Below are positions 55,795 through 64,000 of a stretch of DNA of 64,000 nucleotides, one piece after another. The notes below the pieces were generated by a model. The model saw only the letters and a program-made list of their open reading frames with translations, searched no databases and was not told the origin of the DNA. The position numbers and the translations under genes are program-made. The stretch's first letter is position 1. The number at the start of each line of letters is the position of its first letter. This stretch comes from Anaerostipes hadrus ATCC 29173 = JCM 17467 (lineage in GTDB: Bacteria; Bacillota; Clostridia; Lachnospirales; Lachnospiraceae): NCBI RefSeq assembly GCF_030296915.1, contig NZ_AP028031.1, forward strand, positions 1,483,501-1,547,500, in the 5' to 3' direction.

Positions 55795-56874
55795 TCAAAA
55801 AGATTTTAACTTAATATCAGAAAAATCAAACTGGTTTTCTAGATAAGCAATTATCTTATCTGATAAACTATGCATACAATGTAAATACTCATAATAATTC
55901 ATATTATCAAAACAATTTTCGATAATTCCATAGAAAGGTTTTTCAATATTTTCAAAAGCTATAACTCCTGCATTTTCAAGATTATAATGCATCATACAAT
56001 TACGCAATTTTGTTTTAAATAATTTTTCGCCTTGAGAAAGAATTTTATTAATTTCTTCTGTTTCTATACTTATATCATCATTATTTTCACAATAATTTTT
56101 TAAACGTTCCAGTCCTCGCAATGTATAATATGTCACAATGTATTCTACTCTAAAAGCCCATATATTCCCATCTATAAATAATGGCCTTAATACATATTTA
56201 ACAAAATTCATATTACATAATAAATGCAAAAAAAATAGATTAATTTCTTTAGGTTGCTTTTCCAAAAATAATCGATTTTTCTTATTTGTGTTTATATCAT
56301 AGTAAGAATTAATTTTTGTAGAAATGCATGGTCTTTCAACTAAAGGATATTTCAAAGAAGATGCTATACATTCTCTAATTGATTCCGTAAATGTCCCTAT
56401 TTGATAACTTATTTGAGAATATTTTTCTCTATTTTTATTGTCAAATATATTCTCAACAGACAAAAAATCTGCTAACTGTTGTGTGTTTCCAATAATATGT
56501 CTAGCATTCATCCAATAAGTCCCCAAATTTAAATGAATATTCTTATTTTTCAAAAATTTAAATCTAAGTTGACTTTTAAAATCCTGATTTTGTTGATCAT
56601 CAACCGACAAAACCCTTTTTTTAGATTTCCCAAATCTATCCGAGTAAGCTTTAATGTGATTACGAATATCTTTTAAATCTTGAGCTACTGGTTCAAGTAC
56701 ATAGACTTTTCCCATATATTCTTGGCATGATTGAATAAATAATGCATAGTATGGTATTATTTCCATACAAAAAATAGGATCCTCTTCTGTCTGTAATAAA
56801 GAATATATTGACTCAGCATCTTCTTGTATAATGCCAATAGAAACTAAACGTTCGATTTCTGTTAATTTATCCAT
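55795..56874 (-). CDS. Unknown protein with a HEPN-type RNase motif
   Basis: 359 residues, ATG at 56874 with AGAGGT upstream. All-alpha, soluble and AT-rich. The C-terminal 100 residues hold a HEPN-like helix pair with the Rx4H motif in LRNCMMHYNLENAG. The N-terminal part (VSIGIIQEDAESIYSLLQTE...) is not recognised. HEPN proteins of this type are usually toxins or phage-defence RNases. The gene is first from the IS end in an array of same-strand genes separated by copies of a 30-base repeat. Confidence 0.65.
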   Translation of the reverse strand: MDKLTEIERLVSIGIIQEDAESIYSLLQTEEDPIFCMEIIPYYALFIQSCQEYMGKVYVLEPVAQDLKDIRNHIKAYSDRFGKSKKRVLSVDDQQNQDFKSQLRFKFLKNKNIHLNLGTYWMNARHIIGNTQQLADFLSVENIFDNKNREKYSQISYQIGTFTESIRECIASSLKYPLVERPCISTKINSYYDINTNKKNRLFLEKQPKEINLFFLHLLCNMNFVKYVLRPLFIDGNIWAFRVEYIVTYYTLRGLERLKNYCENNDDISIETEEINKILSQGEKLFKTKLRNCMMHYNLENAGVIAFENIEKPFYGIIENCFDNMNYYEYLHCMHSLSDKIIAYLENQFDFSDIKLKSF

Positions 56875-56912
56875 GTTATATACCTCTTATTCATATATGT
56901 GCTGTTGCTCAA

Positions 56913-56944
56913 TATAATTTCTTAATGTCTCAAGAACCTTAAAT
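56913..56944 (-). repeat. Array repeat R2
   Basis: Plus strand AATTTCTTAATGTCTCAAGA then ACCTTAAAT, six bases from the stop at 56950. On the minus strand it reads in frame, past that stop, as KVLETLRNYIEQQHIYE. Confidence 0.75.
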
Positions 56945-56949
56945 TTCTC

Positions 56950-57729
56950 CTAGTTAATATTTTTGTCATCTAATATAAGATTCCCTTCTTTATCTCTAAC
57001 TGCCTTTTCAAGCAATATACTTTTACCTCCGTCATAACCACAGGGATTTATTCTGATTTCCTTTTTAATCATATTTTCTCCGAACATATCTTCTGTACTA
57101 TAAACATAATATCTTCTTCCATTATAAATAACAAATGATTTTAACGGAATTCTATTATTATTTTTATCGTAAAAATTTGTATACTCTTTATTAACATCTT
57201 GCCAGTCACTTTTATTTTTTATATAAATCCATTTTATACATGGTATACTAATATACAAAGCAGCTATACAAATAACAGAACTATTATTGTTATATATTTT
57301 ATTTTGTTGTTCGATTAAATTATTAATTCCATATAATGCATAATATACCGTATATATGATATTTTCCAAATCATCAATACTAAGCAATATTGGAATAATA
57401 AAATTCAGATAATGCTCTTTATTTCGATAAATGTAATATATTAATAACCACAAACCTCTTGAAATGAATATCCAATATATAATATGAATATTTATAATTA
57501 AAGTAATCTTTAAATTCAAAAAATTTCTTATTCTTATATTCCATAATTTAAACATTATTTTTACACAACTTATTTCCCATTGAACCAAAACCTGATTTAA
57601 GGACAAAAAAATTATTATTAAAGAAATTACTTCTTTAATAAATTTACATATTTTTTTAACAAATTGCTTTGATCTACACTTTTCTAGAAATAACTGAATA
57701 CAGTCTTTACTAATTTTTATTACTGTCAC
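56950..57729 (-). CDS. Unknown membrane protein
   Basis: 259 residues from a GTG at 57729. Three to four hydrophobic helices (for example VISLIIIFLSLNQVLV, LIINIHIIYWIFIS, SSVICIAALYISIPC) are followed by a soluble C-terminal domain of about 80 residues rich in Tyr, Asn and Lys (GRRYYVYSTEDMFGENMIKK). No known family. Its position between repeats R2 and R3 suggests an immunity or defence-associated membrane protein. The ribosome site is weak, so the start is uncertain. Confidence 0.6.
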   Translation of the reverse strand: MTVIKISKDCIQLFLEKCRSKQFVKKICKFIKEVISLIIIFLSLNQVLVQWEISCVKIMFKLWNIRIRNFLNLKITLIINIHIIYWIFISRGLWLLIYYIYRNKEHYLNFIIPILLSIDDLENIIYTVYYALYGINNLIEQQNKIYNNNSSVICIAALYISIPCIKWIYIKNKSDWQDVNKEYTNFYDKNNNRIPLKSFVIYNGRRYYVYSTEDMFGENMIKKEIRINPCGYDGGKSILLEKAVRDKEGNLILDDKNIN

Positions 57730-57779
57730 TTTTTACCCATTTTTATATTTCTATTATTTAATATACTTATTCCTTACTC

Positions 57780-57810
57780 TGATTTTTTAATGTGTACGGG
57801 ACTTAATATT
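57780..57810 (-). repeat. Array repeat R3
   Basis: Plus strand TGATTTTTTAATGTGTACGG then GACTTAATATT, just before the stop at 57813. It has one base fewer than R4 and R5 in the GGACC part. Confidence 0.65.
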
Positions 57811-57812
57811 TA

Positions 57813-58337
57813 TTATAAGTTTTTTCCAATATTTTCAAGTTCTTTTATAGAATCCTTGTTTTTTGCAAGTTCATCACTGGCTGTTGCATAATATGATTTT
57901 TGGAAAATCATATCCCATGAAAGATATTTCGCCATGCAGTCGAACTGTTTGTCAATTAACTCATACTGGATACTATCCACCGGGGATCCTCCCACAACGA
58001 TTGTTCCAACTTTTTTATTTTTCAGCTGCAAACCGCGGCAGTAGCACTTATCAATGATAAGTTTCAACTGCGCAGACATTCCCCACCAATATACCGGAGT
58101 AGCAAAAAGAATCACATTTGCAGCAGTAATTTTATCAATCGTGGGATTTGTATCATCCTGATCAATACATCCTTTATAACATTGACAGGCCCCACATCCC
58201 TTACAAGGTGCTATATGAAGTCTGTCTGGTTGGATGATTTCAATCTCATTCTTTTCTGATGCCCCTTTTATAAATGCGTCAATCGCCGTCAGCGTGTTTC
58301 CCCTTCTGGCACTTCCGTTAATAATCACAATTTTCAT
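57813..58337 (-). CDS. Flavodoxin-fold NAD(P)H-dependent reductase with cysteine cluster
   Basis: 174 residues. The FMN phosphate loop is INGSARRGNTLTAID at the start, then the compact cysteine cluster CKGCGACQCYKGC near residues 45-60 and ILFATPVYWWGMSAQLKL. This is the iron-sulfur flavoprotein/NADPH-dependent FMN reductase type. ATG at 58337 with GGAGG seven bases upstream. Its base composition is richer in GC than the genes on each side, as is the decayed sequence upstream, so this segment looks inserted into the array. Confidence 0.85.
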   Translation of the reverse strand: MKIVIINGSARRGNTLTAIDAFIKGASEKNEIEIIQPDRLHIAPCKGCGACQCYKGCIDQDDTNPTIDKITAANVILFATPVYWWGMSAQLKLIIDKCYCRGLQLKNKKVGTIVVGGSPVDSIQYELIDKQFDCMAKYLSWDMIFQKSYYATASDELAKNKDSIKELENIGKNL

Positions 58338-58424
58338 GTATGTTTCCTCCAGCTTCTGATTTCATGAAATCATTATACCTTTTTTCGCTTATCCTGTCAT
58401 CACATTTCATCAGATCAGAACCTG

Positions 58425-58680
58425 TCAAAATCCTCCTGTGTGGCGGATATGACGCACATCCCCGTCAAACTCAAAAAGCAGGGCAAACAGTGCCAGTTCT
58501 GCATCCGAGTTTTCAATCAGAACACCCTTGGCATCCAACTTCTCTCTCAGCACATCCGTCCGGAAACTCTCCGGAATCAGTGCAAGTTCCAGACCTCCGA
58601 CTTATTATAAAAAATCCCGGCATCATCCAGAACTGTTTCCACCAGAGCTCTTCCTGATTCTACTGTACGTCCACCTTCAC
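58425..58680 (-). pseudogene. Decayed gene upstream of the flavodoxin-type reductase
   Basis: Minus-strand coding-like sequence in two frames: GGRTVESGRALVETVLDDAG then, after a shift near 58601, LELALIPESFRTDVLREKLD and IENSDAELALFALLFEFDGD to a stop at 58425. No start is visible and I do not recognise the family. GC-rich compared with the array. Confidence 0.5.
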
Positions 58681-58799
58681 GATATCAGACCAATGTATTG
58701 CGGTGTGCAAATGGTGATTTTTCATGTGATTCGTGTGGAAAAATCCACATTTTCCTCTGTGTTCGTGTGGTTTATGGGGATTTTGTTATTATGGTGTTA

Positions 58800-60677
58800 T
58801 CATTCTTCTTTTTCATTTTTTTTATTTTTTATCTCGTTTATTGCCTTTTTTACAACATTCTTTACTGAATTCCCTTCATATTCATTAAACAATAACTTTT
58901 TATAATTTTCTTGTGTTATCTCTTTTTCTTTCACCTTTTTCCCTTTTTCATCCAAGCCCAAATTCTTCCAATACAATATTTCTTCTTTTTCAATATCGAA
59001 AAATATAATCCTGTTATTAGCAATTCCCATATGATAATATTCAATCAAAACATCAAACATAGCATCTACATAATAATGTAAGTTTCCCAAAACAATTTCC
59101 AAATAAGGCATATGCTCTCCATTATGAACAATCATATTTCTATTTCGATATATTCTCATAATTTGCCATTTTAGTTTTTCTTTATGTCTCATTAATTCTT
59201 CAAAAACTGTTTTTGAATTGCAAAATATATGTTTTGAAAATAATTCCATACGATATTGTAAAATTGGATATTCCTCTAACATATCCTTTAATTCATTATA
59301 ATTCTCCTCTTGCGCTTTTAATCCCAATATAAATGCTAATTTCATAGGATTTTGTTCGTTTTCTTCTATTTTATCAAAAAACTCTTGCCCTTGTTTACCC
59401 AATACAGTTAATATATCCTTACATAATTGTTCCATTTGGTTATACATATATGATCTATTCAAAATACTTGTCAAAATATTGCAAACAACATTTATTTTAT
59501 CTTCATCACCTGTTCTGAATCCAACCAAAGTTTCCACCGCAGTCCACAAATCTAACAATTGATTGGTTGCTTCTTTACTATCCAATGCACTATTATGTAA
59601 ACTTACTGCTCTAAAAAAAGATTCTGGCGGATTAACATTATTCAACAGCTGATCATCAAAAAAATATGATTGTATTTGTGACTCATTATTGGCCCTTAAC
59701 AATACATTCTTTTCATTCTTAATAACACTACTCGAAAGTATATTTAGTTCATCATCAACCTGACTAATTTGCGCTGTTCCTTTAATATATATTGGTCGAT
59801 GATGTTGACTAATTCTGTGTAGACCAACCACCGTATTAATATAACTATATGCTTTTTCAACAGCCATGTAACTATCTATATCTTCTACAAGTAACTCAGC
59901 CAGCATGTCTCCATTATGTTTTAATCCTAGATCTTTTTTCAATTCTTTTGATGGTTTTTTGACTGTAATATTTTTTGTTTGTTTCAAAATTCTAGAGGTT
60001 TCCGCATTTATTCCAAAAATCACCTGATATGACTTTTTCTCAAACAAAAATTTATTGAAAAAGTCTATAAGTTCTTGTTCACTTCCCGCAATTGTTTTTC
60101 TTTTATCCAAAAAGGTATGTTTCAGTTCATGACTTATATATTCCGGACTATATCCACCATTAACAAGCTCAGTTGCCAATATTCTAGTTGCCATATATAT
60201 TCTTTGTAAAACTTCAAAATTTACATTATCAGAAAATATATTTTCAATTAAAACATCATATATTGTATGCAGATATACATTATCACTAATCTCGCTTATA
60301 TATTCCGCTGCCTCTGTATATTTATTAATTTTGGCCTTATAGTCAAATTTTGTATAATCTACATAATTTTTTAATTTATCCCTTTTCCCCAAGAGCATTT
60401 CCTTAGCTGGCAAAAATTTTTCTAAAACCATGTCATGTTTAATGGCATTTTCAAATTCTTCACTTAATGGAATAAAATTTCCTTCTGTTATTGCTTTTTG
60501 TTCAATATTCTGCTTTGTTCGTAATAAATCATAGCATAAATAGTGAGAATTTAGTGCTGGTAATTTATAAGACTCAAAAGAATAATAAAATAAAACTTCC
60601 TCCAATGTTTGGACAAACATGATAAATTTATTTCTATTACATGATTTTTTTATATTATTGTATTCTGATTTTTTCAT
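58800..60677 (-). CDS. Large HEPN-domain protein (Apea-like), probable defence RNase
   Basis: 625 residues, ATG at 60677 with AAAGGAG six bases upstream. The C-terminal 220 residues resemble the Apea-like HEPN family: LDLWTAVETLVGFRTGDEDK, then the Rx4H motif in RNRNMIVHNGEH and a final helix pair. The N-terminal 400 residues are helical and unassigned (FDYKAKINKYTEAAEYISEI). A basic Lys/Glu tail ends the protein. HEPN domains of this kind cut tRNA or mRNA in abortive infection. It is the only array gene without a repeat at its 3' end; the GC-richer reductase segment lies there instead. Confidence 0.7.
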   Translation of the reverse strand: MKKSEYNNIKKSCNRNKFIMFVQTLEEVLFYYSFESYKLPALNSHYLCYDLLRTKQNIEQKAITEGNFIPLSEEFENAIKHDMVLEKFLPAKEMLLGKRDKLKNYVDYTKFDYKAKINKYTEAAEYISEISDNVYLHTIYDVLIENIFSDNVNFEVLQRIYMATRILATELVNGGYSPEYISHELKHTFLDKRKTIAGSEQELIDFFNKFLFEKKSYQVIFGINAETSRILKQTKNITVKKPSKELKKDLGLKHNGDMLAELLVEDIDSYMAVEKAYSYINTVVGLHRISQHHRPIYIKGTAQISQVDDELNILSSSVIKNEKNVLLRANNESQIQSYFFDDQLLNNVNPPESFFRAVSLHNSALDSKEATNQLLDLWTAVETLVGFRTGDEDKINVVCNILTSILNRSYMYNQMEQLCKDILTVLGKQGQEFFDKIEENEQNPMKLAFILGLKAQEENYNELKDMLEEYPILQYRMELFSKHIFCNSKTVFEELMRHKEKLKWQIMRIYRNRNMIVHNGEHMPYLEIVLGNLHYYVDAMFDVLIEYYHMGIANNRIIFFDIEKEEILYWKNLGLDEKGKKVKEKEITQENYKKLLFNEYEGNSVKNVVKKAINEIKNKKNEKEE

Positions 60678-60789
60678 ACAGTTTCTCCTTTATCATATTT
60701 CAACCCTTGCCAACTATTTTCTTCTTATCTCGGTCCCATAAATTTGTCACCATTCAAATGTATCATATGCTCTGGCAATTCAGATAAAC

Positions 60790-60819
60790 TGATTTCTTAA
60801 TGTCTACGAGACCTTAAAT
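60790..60819 (-). repeat. Array repeat R4
   Basis: Plus strand TGATTTCTTAATGTCTACGA then GACCTTAAAT. It lies at the 3' side of a decayed gene whose start is at 60942. Confidence 0.75.
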
Positions 60820-60823
60820 GTGT

Positions 60824-60942
60824 ACTGGCAATCTAACTTTTATTAATTTTCAATGTACCATCCTCCAAAAAAGGTTTTAGTTTTACAGATCTTTCAAAGA
60901 GTCGATCTGAATGTCACTAGTAATCTTTGGTGTGTATATCAT
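60824..60942 (-). pseudogene. Truncated and frameshifted gene with intact promoter
   Basis: ATG at 60942 follows GGAGG by eight bases and opens MIYTPKITSDIQIDSLKDL before a stop at 60883. In another frame the sequence continues RSVKLKPFLEDGTLKINKS to a stop near 60837. The pieces look like the start and end of one gene brought together by deletion. Family unknown. R4 follows it. Confidence 0.5.
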
Positions 60943-60965
60943 AATAAATTCCTCCACGAGGATTT

Positions 60966-61016
60966 ATTATAATGTGATTTTGTACATTCTTAAATGATCA
61001 TTTTTGTACATTCTTA
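60966..61016 (-). promoter_or_regulatory. Promoter with two direct repeats (candidate operators)
   Basis: On the minus strand TATAAT lies at 60966-60971, 24 bases before the decayed gene's ATG. Just upstream a 15-base sequence (plus strand TTTTGTACATTCTTA) occurs twice, at 60978-60992 and 61002-61016, about two helical turns apart. This looks like a paired operator for a DNA-binding regulator. Confidence 0.5.
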
Positions 61017-61043
61017 TGTTATCATTTATAACTTAATAATATT

Positions 61044-61093
61044 GCAAGCAGAGTGAGCCGCTATAATACCTGCAAGTTTACTCGCGTAATGAT
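61044..61093 (-). mobile_element. Remnant of an IS21 element (istB end)
   Basis: About 50 bases match the istB stop region and right end of the full copies (GTGAGCC.CTATAATA.CTGC.AGTTTACTCGCGTAATGA) with a few changes. The terminal TATTCA is gone. It directly abuts repeat R5. Confidence 0.75.
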
Positions 61094-61097
61094 ACCG

Positions 61098-61125
61098 GAT
61101 TTCTTAATGTCTGCGGGACCTTAAA
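61098..61125 (-). repeat. Array repeat R5
   Basis: Plus strand GATTTCTTAATGTCTGCGGG then ACCTTAAAT. It lies 42 bases past the stop at 61168 and runs into the IS21 remnant on its other side. Confidence 0.75.
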
Positions 61126-61167
61126 TTCTTAGTCATATTTGATATTAAGTTTCTCCTTAAAAAAATA

Positions 61168-62072
61168 TTAAGCTTCAAAAAATTGCATCCCGTATCCTTC
61201 ATTTTTTTGAATATATGAAAGCAATTTTTTATCAAATCTTTTATTCATATATTCAAAGATTGCTGGACATACCCAGTATTGACTTCCTTCAACTAGTTGT
61301 ATTCCCATTTCTAAGGCATCAACATAATCTGAAGAATGACATTTGGTACTATCTATCATTATCAAAACACTTAAAAATATATCTACAATATTATTCATAG
61401 TTTCTATCAATTCTTTATCCTTTTCTGTTTTTCCTGGATGTACATAATTATCCGTTAAATATTTCTTTCCATTAGAATGAACGTAATTATTCAATTTTCT
61501 ATTTTCTACTTCCCATTTATCCGCAAGAAAATATTTAAATATATGCTCCACTTTTTTATTATTAATTATTAAGTATGATTTATACTTAGATGTACCAAAG
61601 AATTTTTTCTATCCTTTATATTTTCTAAATTATCTAATTCATCATAAATCCATTTTTCCATCGCTAGTTCTGCTTTTAATTTTCTTTCTCCGTTAATAAG
61701 AATTTCAATATTTTTATTTATTACTTTTAATATAAATTCTGGTTCTAAAGGATATTCTTGAAATTCTTTATCTGATAAACCATGTTTATTCTGTATTACG
61801 TTTAAAATAAACAAATATTGCATTAAATCATCTCTAAACTTTCGTATTAATGTATACCCATCTGAATATGCATTTCTATCACAACAAAAATCTATTACTT
61901 CTATTGTTTTTAATACCGACATCATTGTTTCACAAGATATTGTATTTGCACCATTCTTTCCATAAGACAATTCTATTGATGAAAATGTATTATTTGATAA
62001 GCAATTAAAAATATGCCAAATATTTTCTATGTCTTTATATTTAAAATTATAACTTATATCTTTTAATTCCAT
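61168..62072 (-). pseudogene. Unknown helical protein split by a one-base frameshift
   Basis: Two frames, 62072-61569 and 61551-61168, join into about 301 residues if one A is added to the AAAAAA run near 61605-61610 (plus strand TTTTTT). The fused reading is IKDRKKFFGTSKYKSYLIIN followed by NKKVEHIFKYFLADKWEVEN, which is continuous and plausible. ATG at 62072 has GGAGG six bases upstream. The product is all-alpha with an RKFRDDLMQYLF segment as in HEPN-like proteins, but no clear catalytic motif. Function is unknown; the context is the repeat-bounded array. Confidence 0.65.
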
Positions 62073-62109
62073 ATATCCTCCAATAATAATATTTGTTATT
62101 CTAGCTCTG

Positions 62110-62137
62110 TGATTTCTTAATGTCCCTTATTAAATTC
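62110..62137 (-). repeat. Array repeat R6 (shortened)
   Basis: Plus strand TGATTTCTTAATGTCCCTTA then TTAAAT. The GCGGGA part is missing. The stop codon of the membrane-protein gene (62117) lies inside it. Confidence 0.65.
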
Positions 62138-62914
62138 TTCTATCAATTTCTGAAATTCTTCTAACGACATCATGCTATACATTCTTTTCCAATACTTTTT
62201 TTGGAAAATTACTATTTTATGTACGGAAAATCTACAATTTTTTATTATCAACCAACGATGTTGCTTTTTAATTTTTTTATCGTTTTCCTCTTTTAATGAC
62301 ATTCTACAAAACAACATCTCATACTTAGAATATAACTCAAGAGCATATTCTAAAGGTATAATTAATATTAAATAAATAATTGGAATCATAAAACCAATTA
62401 AGGAATCAACTATATTTAATTGTTTATATTCTTCCATTCCAATTTTTATAGTTTTATACAATATCCAAAATCCACCTATTGTTAATACAGTTTCCAATAA
62501 TTTGCGTATTTTTTCATATTCTTTACTTTTTTCCAAGAACATATTTATTATTGATATTACTGTAACTATCGGAATAATAGCTAACTCAATCCAAATGTTA
62601 AATGTAAATGTGCTCATAAGAAATTCAATAAAAATTGATGCTTTTACATTGTCCTTTAAAATCTTACTTATATAATGCTCATCTGCTTCTGTCATAATAG
62701 CGTTCACACAATACATTAATCCTGAAAAAATAAACCAAACTACAATATCCTTTATATAAATATTCTTCCAGAATGGCATATTATAAAATATCAAAGTTAT
62801 TACTAATACATAACCAATACTGATTAACCAAAGTATACACAATCTTTTAGCAAACATGGATTTTATAACCTGCCTAAATGATTCTCTAATACTTTTTTGA
62901 CTTATCATAAACAC
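62117..62914 (-). CDS. Unknown membrane protein, four to five helices
   Basis: 265 residues from a GTG at 62914 or the ATG two codons later. Hydrophobic helices: LCILWLISIGYVLVITLIFY, IVVWFIFSGLMYCVNAIM, IWIELAIIPIVTVISIINMF, VLTIGGFWILYKTI and FMIPIIYLILIIPLEYALEL. A basic cytoplasmic tail of about 60 residues follows. No family recognised. Its last codons and stop lie within repeat R6. Size and topology would suit a membrane immunity protein or an abortive-infection membrane effector. Confidence 0.6.
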   Translation of the reverse strand: MFMISQKSIRESFRQVIKSMFAKRLCILWLISIGYVLVITLIFYNMPFWKNIYIKDIVVWFIFSGLMYCVNAIMTEADEHYISKILKDNVKASIFIEFLMSTFTFNIWIELAIIPIVTVISIINMFLEKSKEYEKIRKLLETVLTIGGFWILYKTIKIGMEEYKQLNIVDSLIGFMIPIIYLILIIPLEYALELYSKYEMLFCRMSLKEENDKKIKKQHRWLIIKNCRFSVHKIVIFQKKYWKRMYSMMSLEEFQKLIEEFNKGH

Positions 62915-63168
62915 AAAAATAATAAATCCCCAAATTACTGTTGCCTATTCTCTTGTTGACAAAATATCCATTTCTCTTTCTCCATTCTACTCAGTTTAAT
63001 GTGAAATAGTCCTTATGCTTATGAAATTATACAGCAAAAAAATATACTCAAACATTAAATTTTTCTTTACGTGCTTTGTCCTATTTTATCTAAAGAAATC
63101 CATTTTTATACATAATATATAACCTATGCGATGCTGCTTTTATTTTACGAGTACTGATGATTTATAAA

Positions 63169-63200
63169 ATTTCTTAAAATCTTATAGCCTTTAATGTCAT
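63169..63200 (-). repeat. Array repeat R7 (diverged)
   Basis: Plus strand ATTTCTTAAAATCTTATAGC then CTTTAATGTCAT, six bases from the stop at 63206. It shares TTAATGTCAT with R1. On the minus strand it reads DIKGYKILRNFINHQYS. Confidence 0.6.
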
Positions 63201-63205
63201 GACTA

Positions 63206-64000
63206 TTAATTATCTTCAAACACCACTCCAAATAATTCTTGTAAAGTTTTTTGAAAAGCTTCTCTATACAATTTTAGAAATTCTTCATTATATCTTTGTT
63301 TTAATTTCCCATTTAACAAATTTTTTATAAGTTCCGAAGCTTCTTCATCTGTTCTCGCTATTAAAGGAATATATAAATAGTTAGTTTTTGAAAATTCCAT
63401 AACAATTTGGGCTATAAACTCTTTATCAACATAATATTGTAGTAATATAGCTGCAACATTAACATTAGAGATCTTTGCCTTATCTGCAATTTTTCTAAAA
63501 AATAAATCGTCGCATAGAAACGTCGCCTTTTCTTTCTCGCACAAAATAAGTGCATCCAAATGAATCCTATGTAATCCTATTGACGAAACTAACTCTTCTC
63601 CATTTAGATCCCCACCTATTGTATAACCTATCCTATCATCGTCGTTTATATTATATTGTCGACATTCAGCACAAAAATCTATAATTCTTTCCCAAATTTC
63701 CACATATGTAACATCATAAGGTATAATTGTAATTTTCCCACCTATTGTTACTAATTTTCCCTCGGAAACATTTTCTCTTCTCTTCGTACTGGAATATCTC
63801 TCCTGAAAAAATAAATTATAGCTATCAGGTATAATCAATAAACTTTTTATTTTATCAAGAATATTAAGTAAATTCATTGAACTCAAAAGAACCAAAGTCG
63901 ATAATGATGGTACATAACATGAAGCTCCTTCTTTTTTATAGATGGGATATCCTGTATACATCGCTTGATCCTTACCATAAAGCAAGAAATTCAATGCATC
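63206..64000 (-). CDS. C-terminal part of a larger protein with a PIN-like domain (5' end outside the window)
   Basis: At least 262 residues; the frame is open to the window edge and the first ATG at 63994 lacks any visible ribosome site, so the true start is probably outside. The segment RIHLDALILCEKEKATFLCD, then DDLFFRKIADKAKISNVNVA, resembles the end of PIN-like nuclease domains (conserved Asp pair and a Leu-Arg-Arg-type helix) found as tails of TPR proteins. It could be an RNase effector; the assignment is tentative. Repeat R7 follows its stop. Confidence 0.5.
   Translation of the reverse strand, partial: DALNFLLYGKDQAMYTGYPIYKKEGASCYVPSLSTLVLLSSMNLLNILDKIKSLLIIPDSYNLFFQERYSSTKRRENVSEGKLVTIGGKITIIPYDVTYVEIWERIIDFCAECRQYNINDDDRIGYTIGGDLNGEELVSSIGLHRIHLDALILCEKEKATFLCDDLFFRKIADKAKISNVNVAAILLQYYVDKEFIAQIVMEFSKTNYLYIPLIARTDEEASELIKNLLNGKLKQRYNEEFLKLYREAFQKTLQELFGVVFEDN

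Noticed and set aside
55747..63200. Repeats as CRISPR or integron attC sites
   Set aside because: Spacing is 0.3 to 3 kb, not regular, there are no cas genes or integrase, and attC core sequences are absent.

Overview
The window looks like a chromosome segment of a low-GC Clostridia bacterium, most probably a butyrate-forming Lachnospiraceae gut commensal. The evidence is the EtfBA pair with a ferredoxin-type EtfA, AT-rich gram-positive style genes with strong AGGAGG ribosome binding sites, a GEMM-I riboswitch and a Tn916/Tn5397-class conjugative element. No tRNA, rRNA or CRISPR array was seen.

Layout. (a) 1-4.1 kb, chromosome, minus strand: etfB-etfA, an AAA ATPase fused to an AIM24 domain, and the 3' piece of a fic gene. 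(b) 4.09-30.79 kb: a complete integrative conjugative element (ICE) of about 26.7 kb. A large serine recombinase (TndX type) sits at one end and an LPXTG-like VaFE-repeat adhesin at the other. Between them lie the Tn916 conjugation genes (orf13-orf23 equivalents), the orf7/8/9 control region and, where tet(M) usually sits, a metal/siderophore-type module (AraC regulator, two ABC exporter-fold half-transporters, DtxR-family repressor). The element splits the fic gene exactly inside the catalytic HPFx(D/E)GNGRxxR motif; joining the flanks at a shared GATGG core restores HPFQDGNGRVGR in frame. (c) 30.8-46.7 kb, chromosome: fic 5' half, a small AAA ATPase, a probable amine/amino-acid catabolic locus (XRE-cupin regulator, class III aminotransferase, cytidylate-kinase-like protein, and an amino-acid permease fused to an iron alcohol dehydrogenase), metE, a UvrD-type helicase, and a frameshifted hybrid histidine kinase behind a cyclic-di-GMP riboswitch and terminator.

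(d) 46.7-55.6 kb: two near-identical IS21-family elements in inverted orientation (2564 and 2563 bp). They flank a small accessory block: RelBE-type toxin-antitoxin, an RlmD-like 3' fragment, an AbiJ-like HEPN protein and a class III nucleotidyl-cyclase-like protein reminiscent of Pycsar cyclases. (e) 55.7-64 kb: an AT-rich array of unrelated minus-strand genes (two HEPN-motif proteins, two membrane proteins, a frameshifted helical protein, a PIN-like protein, a flavodoxin-type reductase, and decayed genes). A degenerate ~30-bp repeat occurs seven times, nearly always at the 3' end of a gene. This has the look of a cassette-like defence or immunity array.

The most interesting signals are the 3'-end repeat array, the cyclase/HEPN pair, the permease-dehydrogenase fusion, the ICE that disrupts and could reversibly restore Fic, and the riboswitch-controlled sensor kinase.
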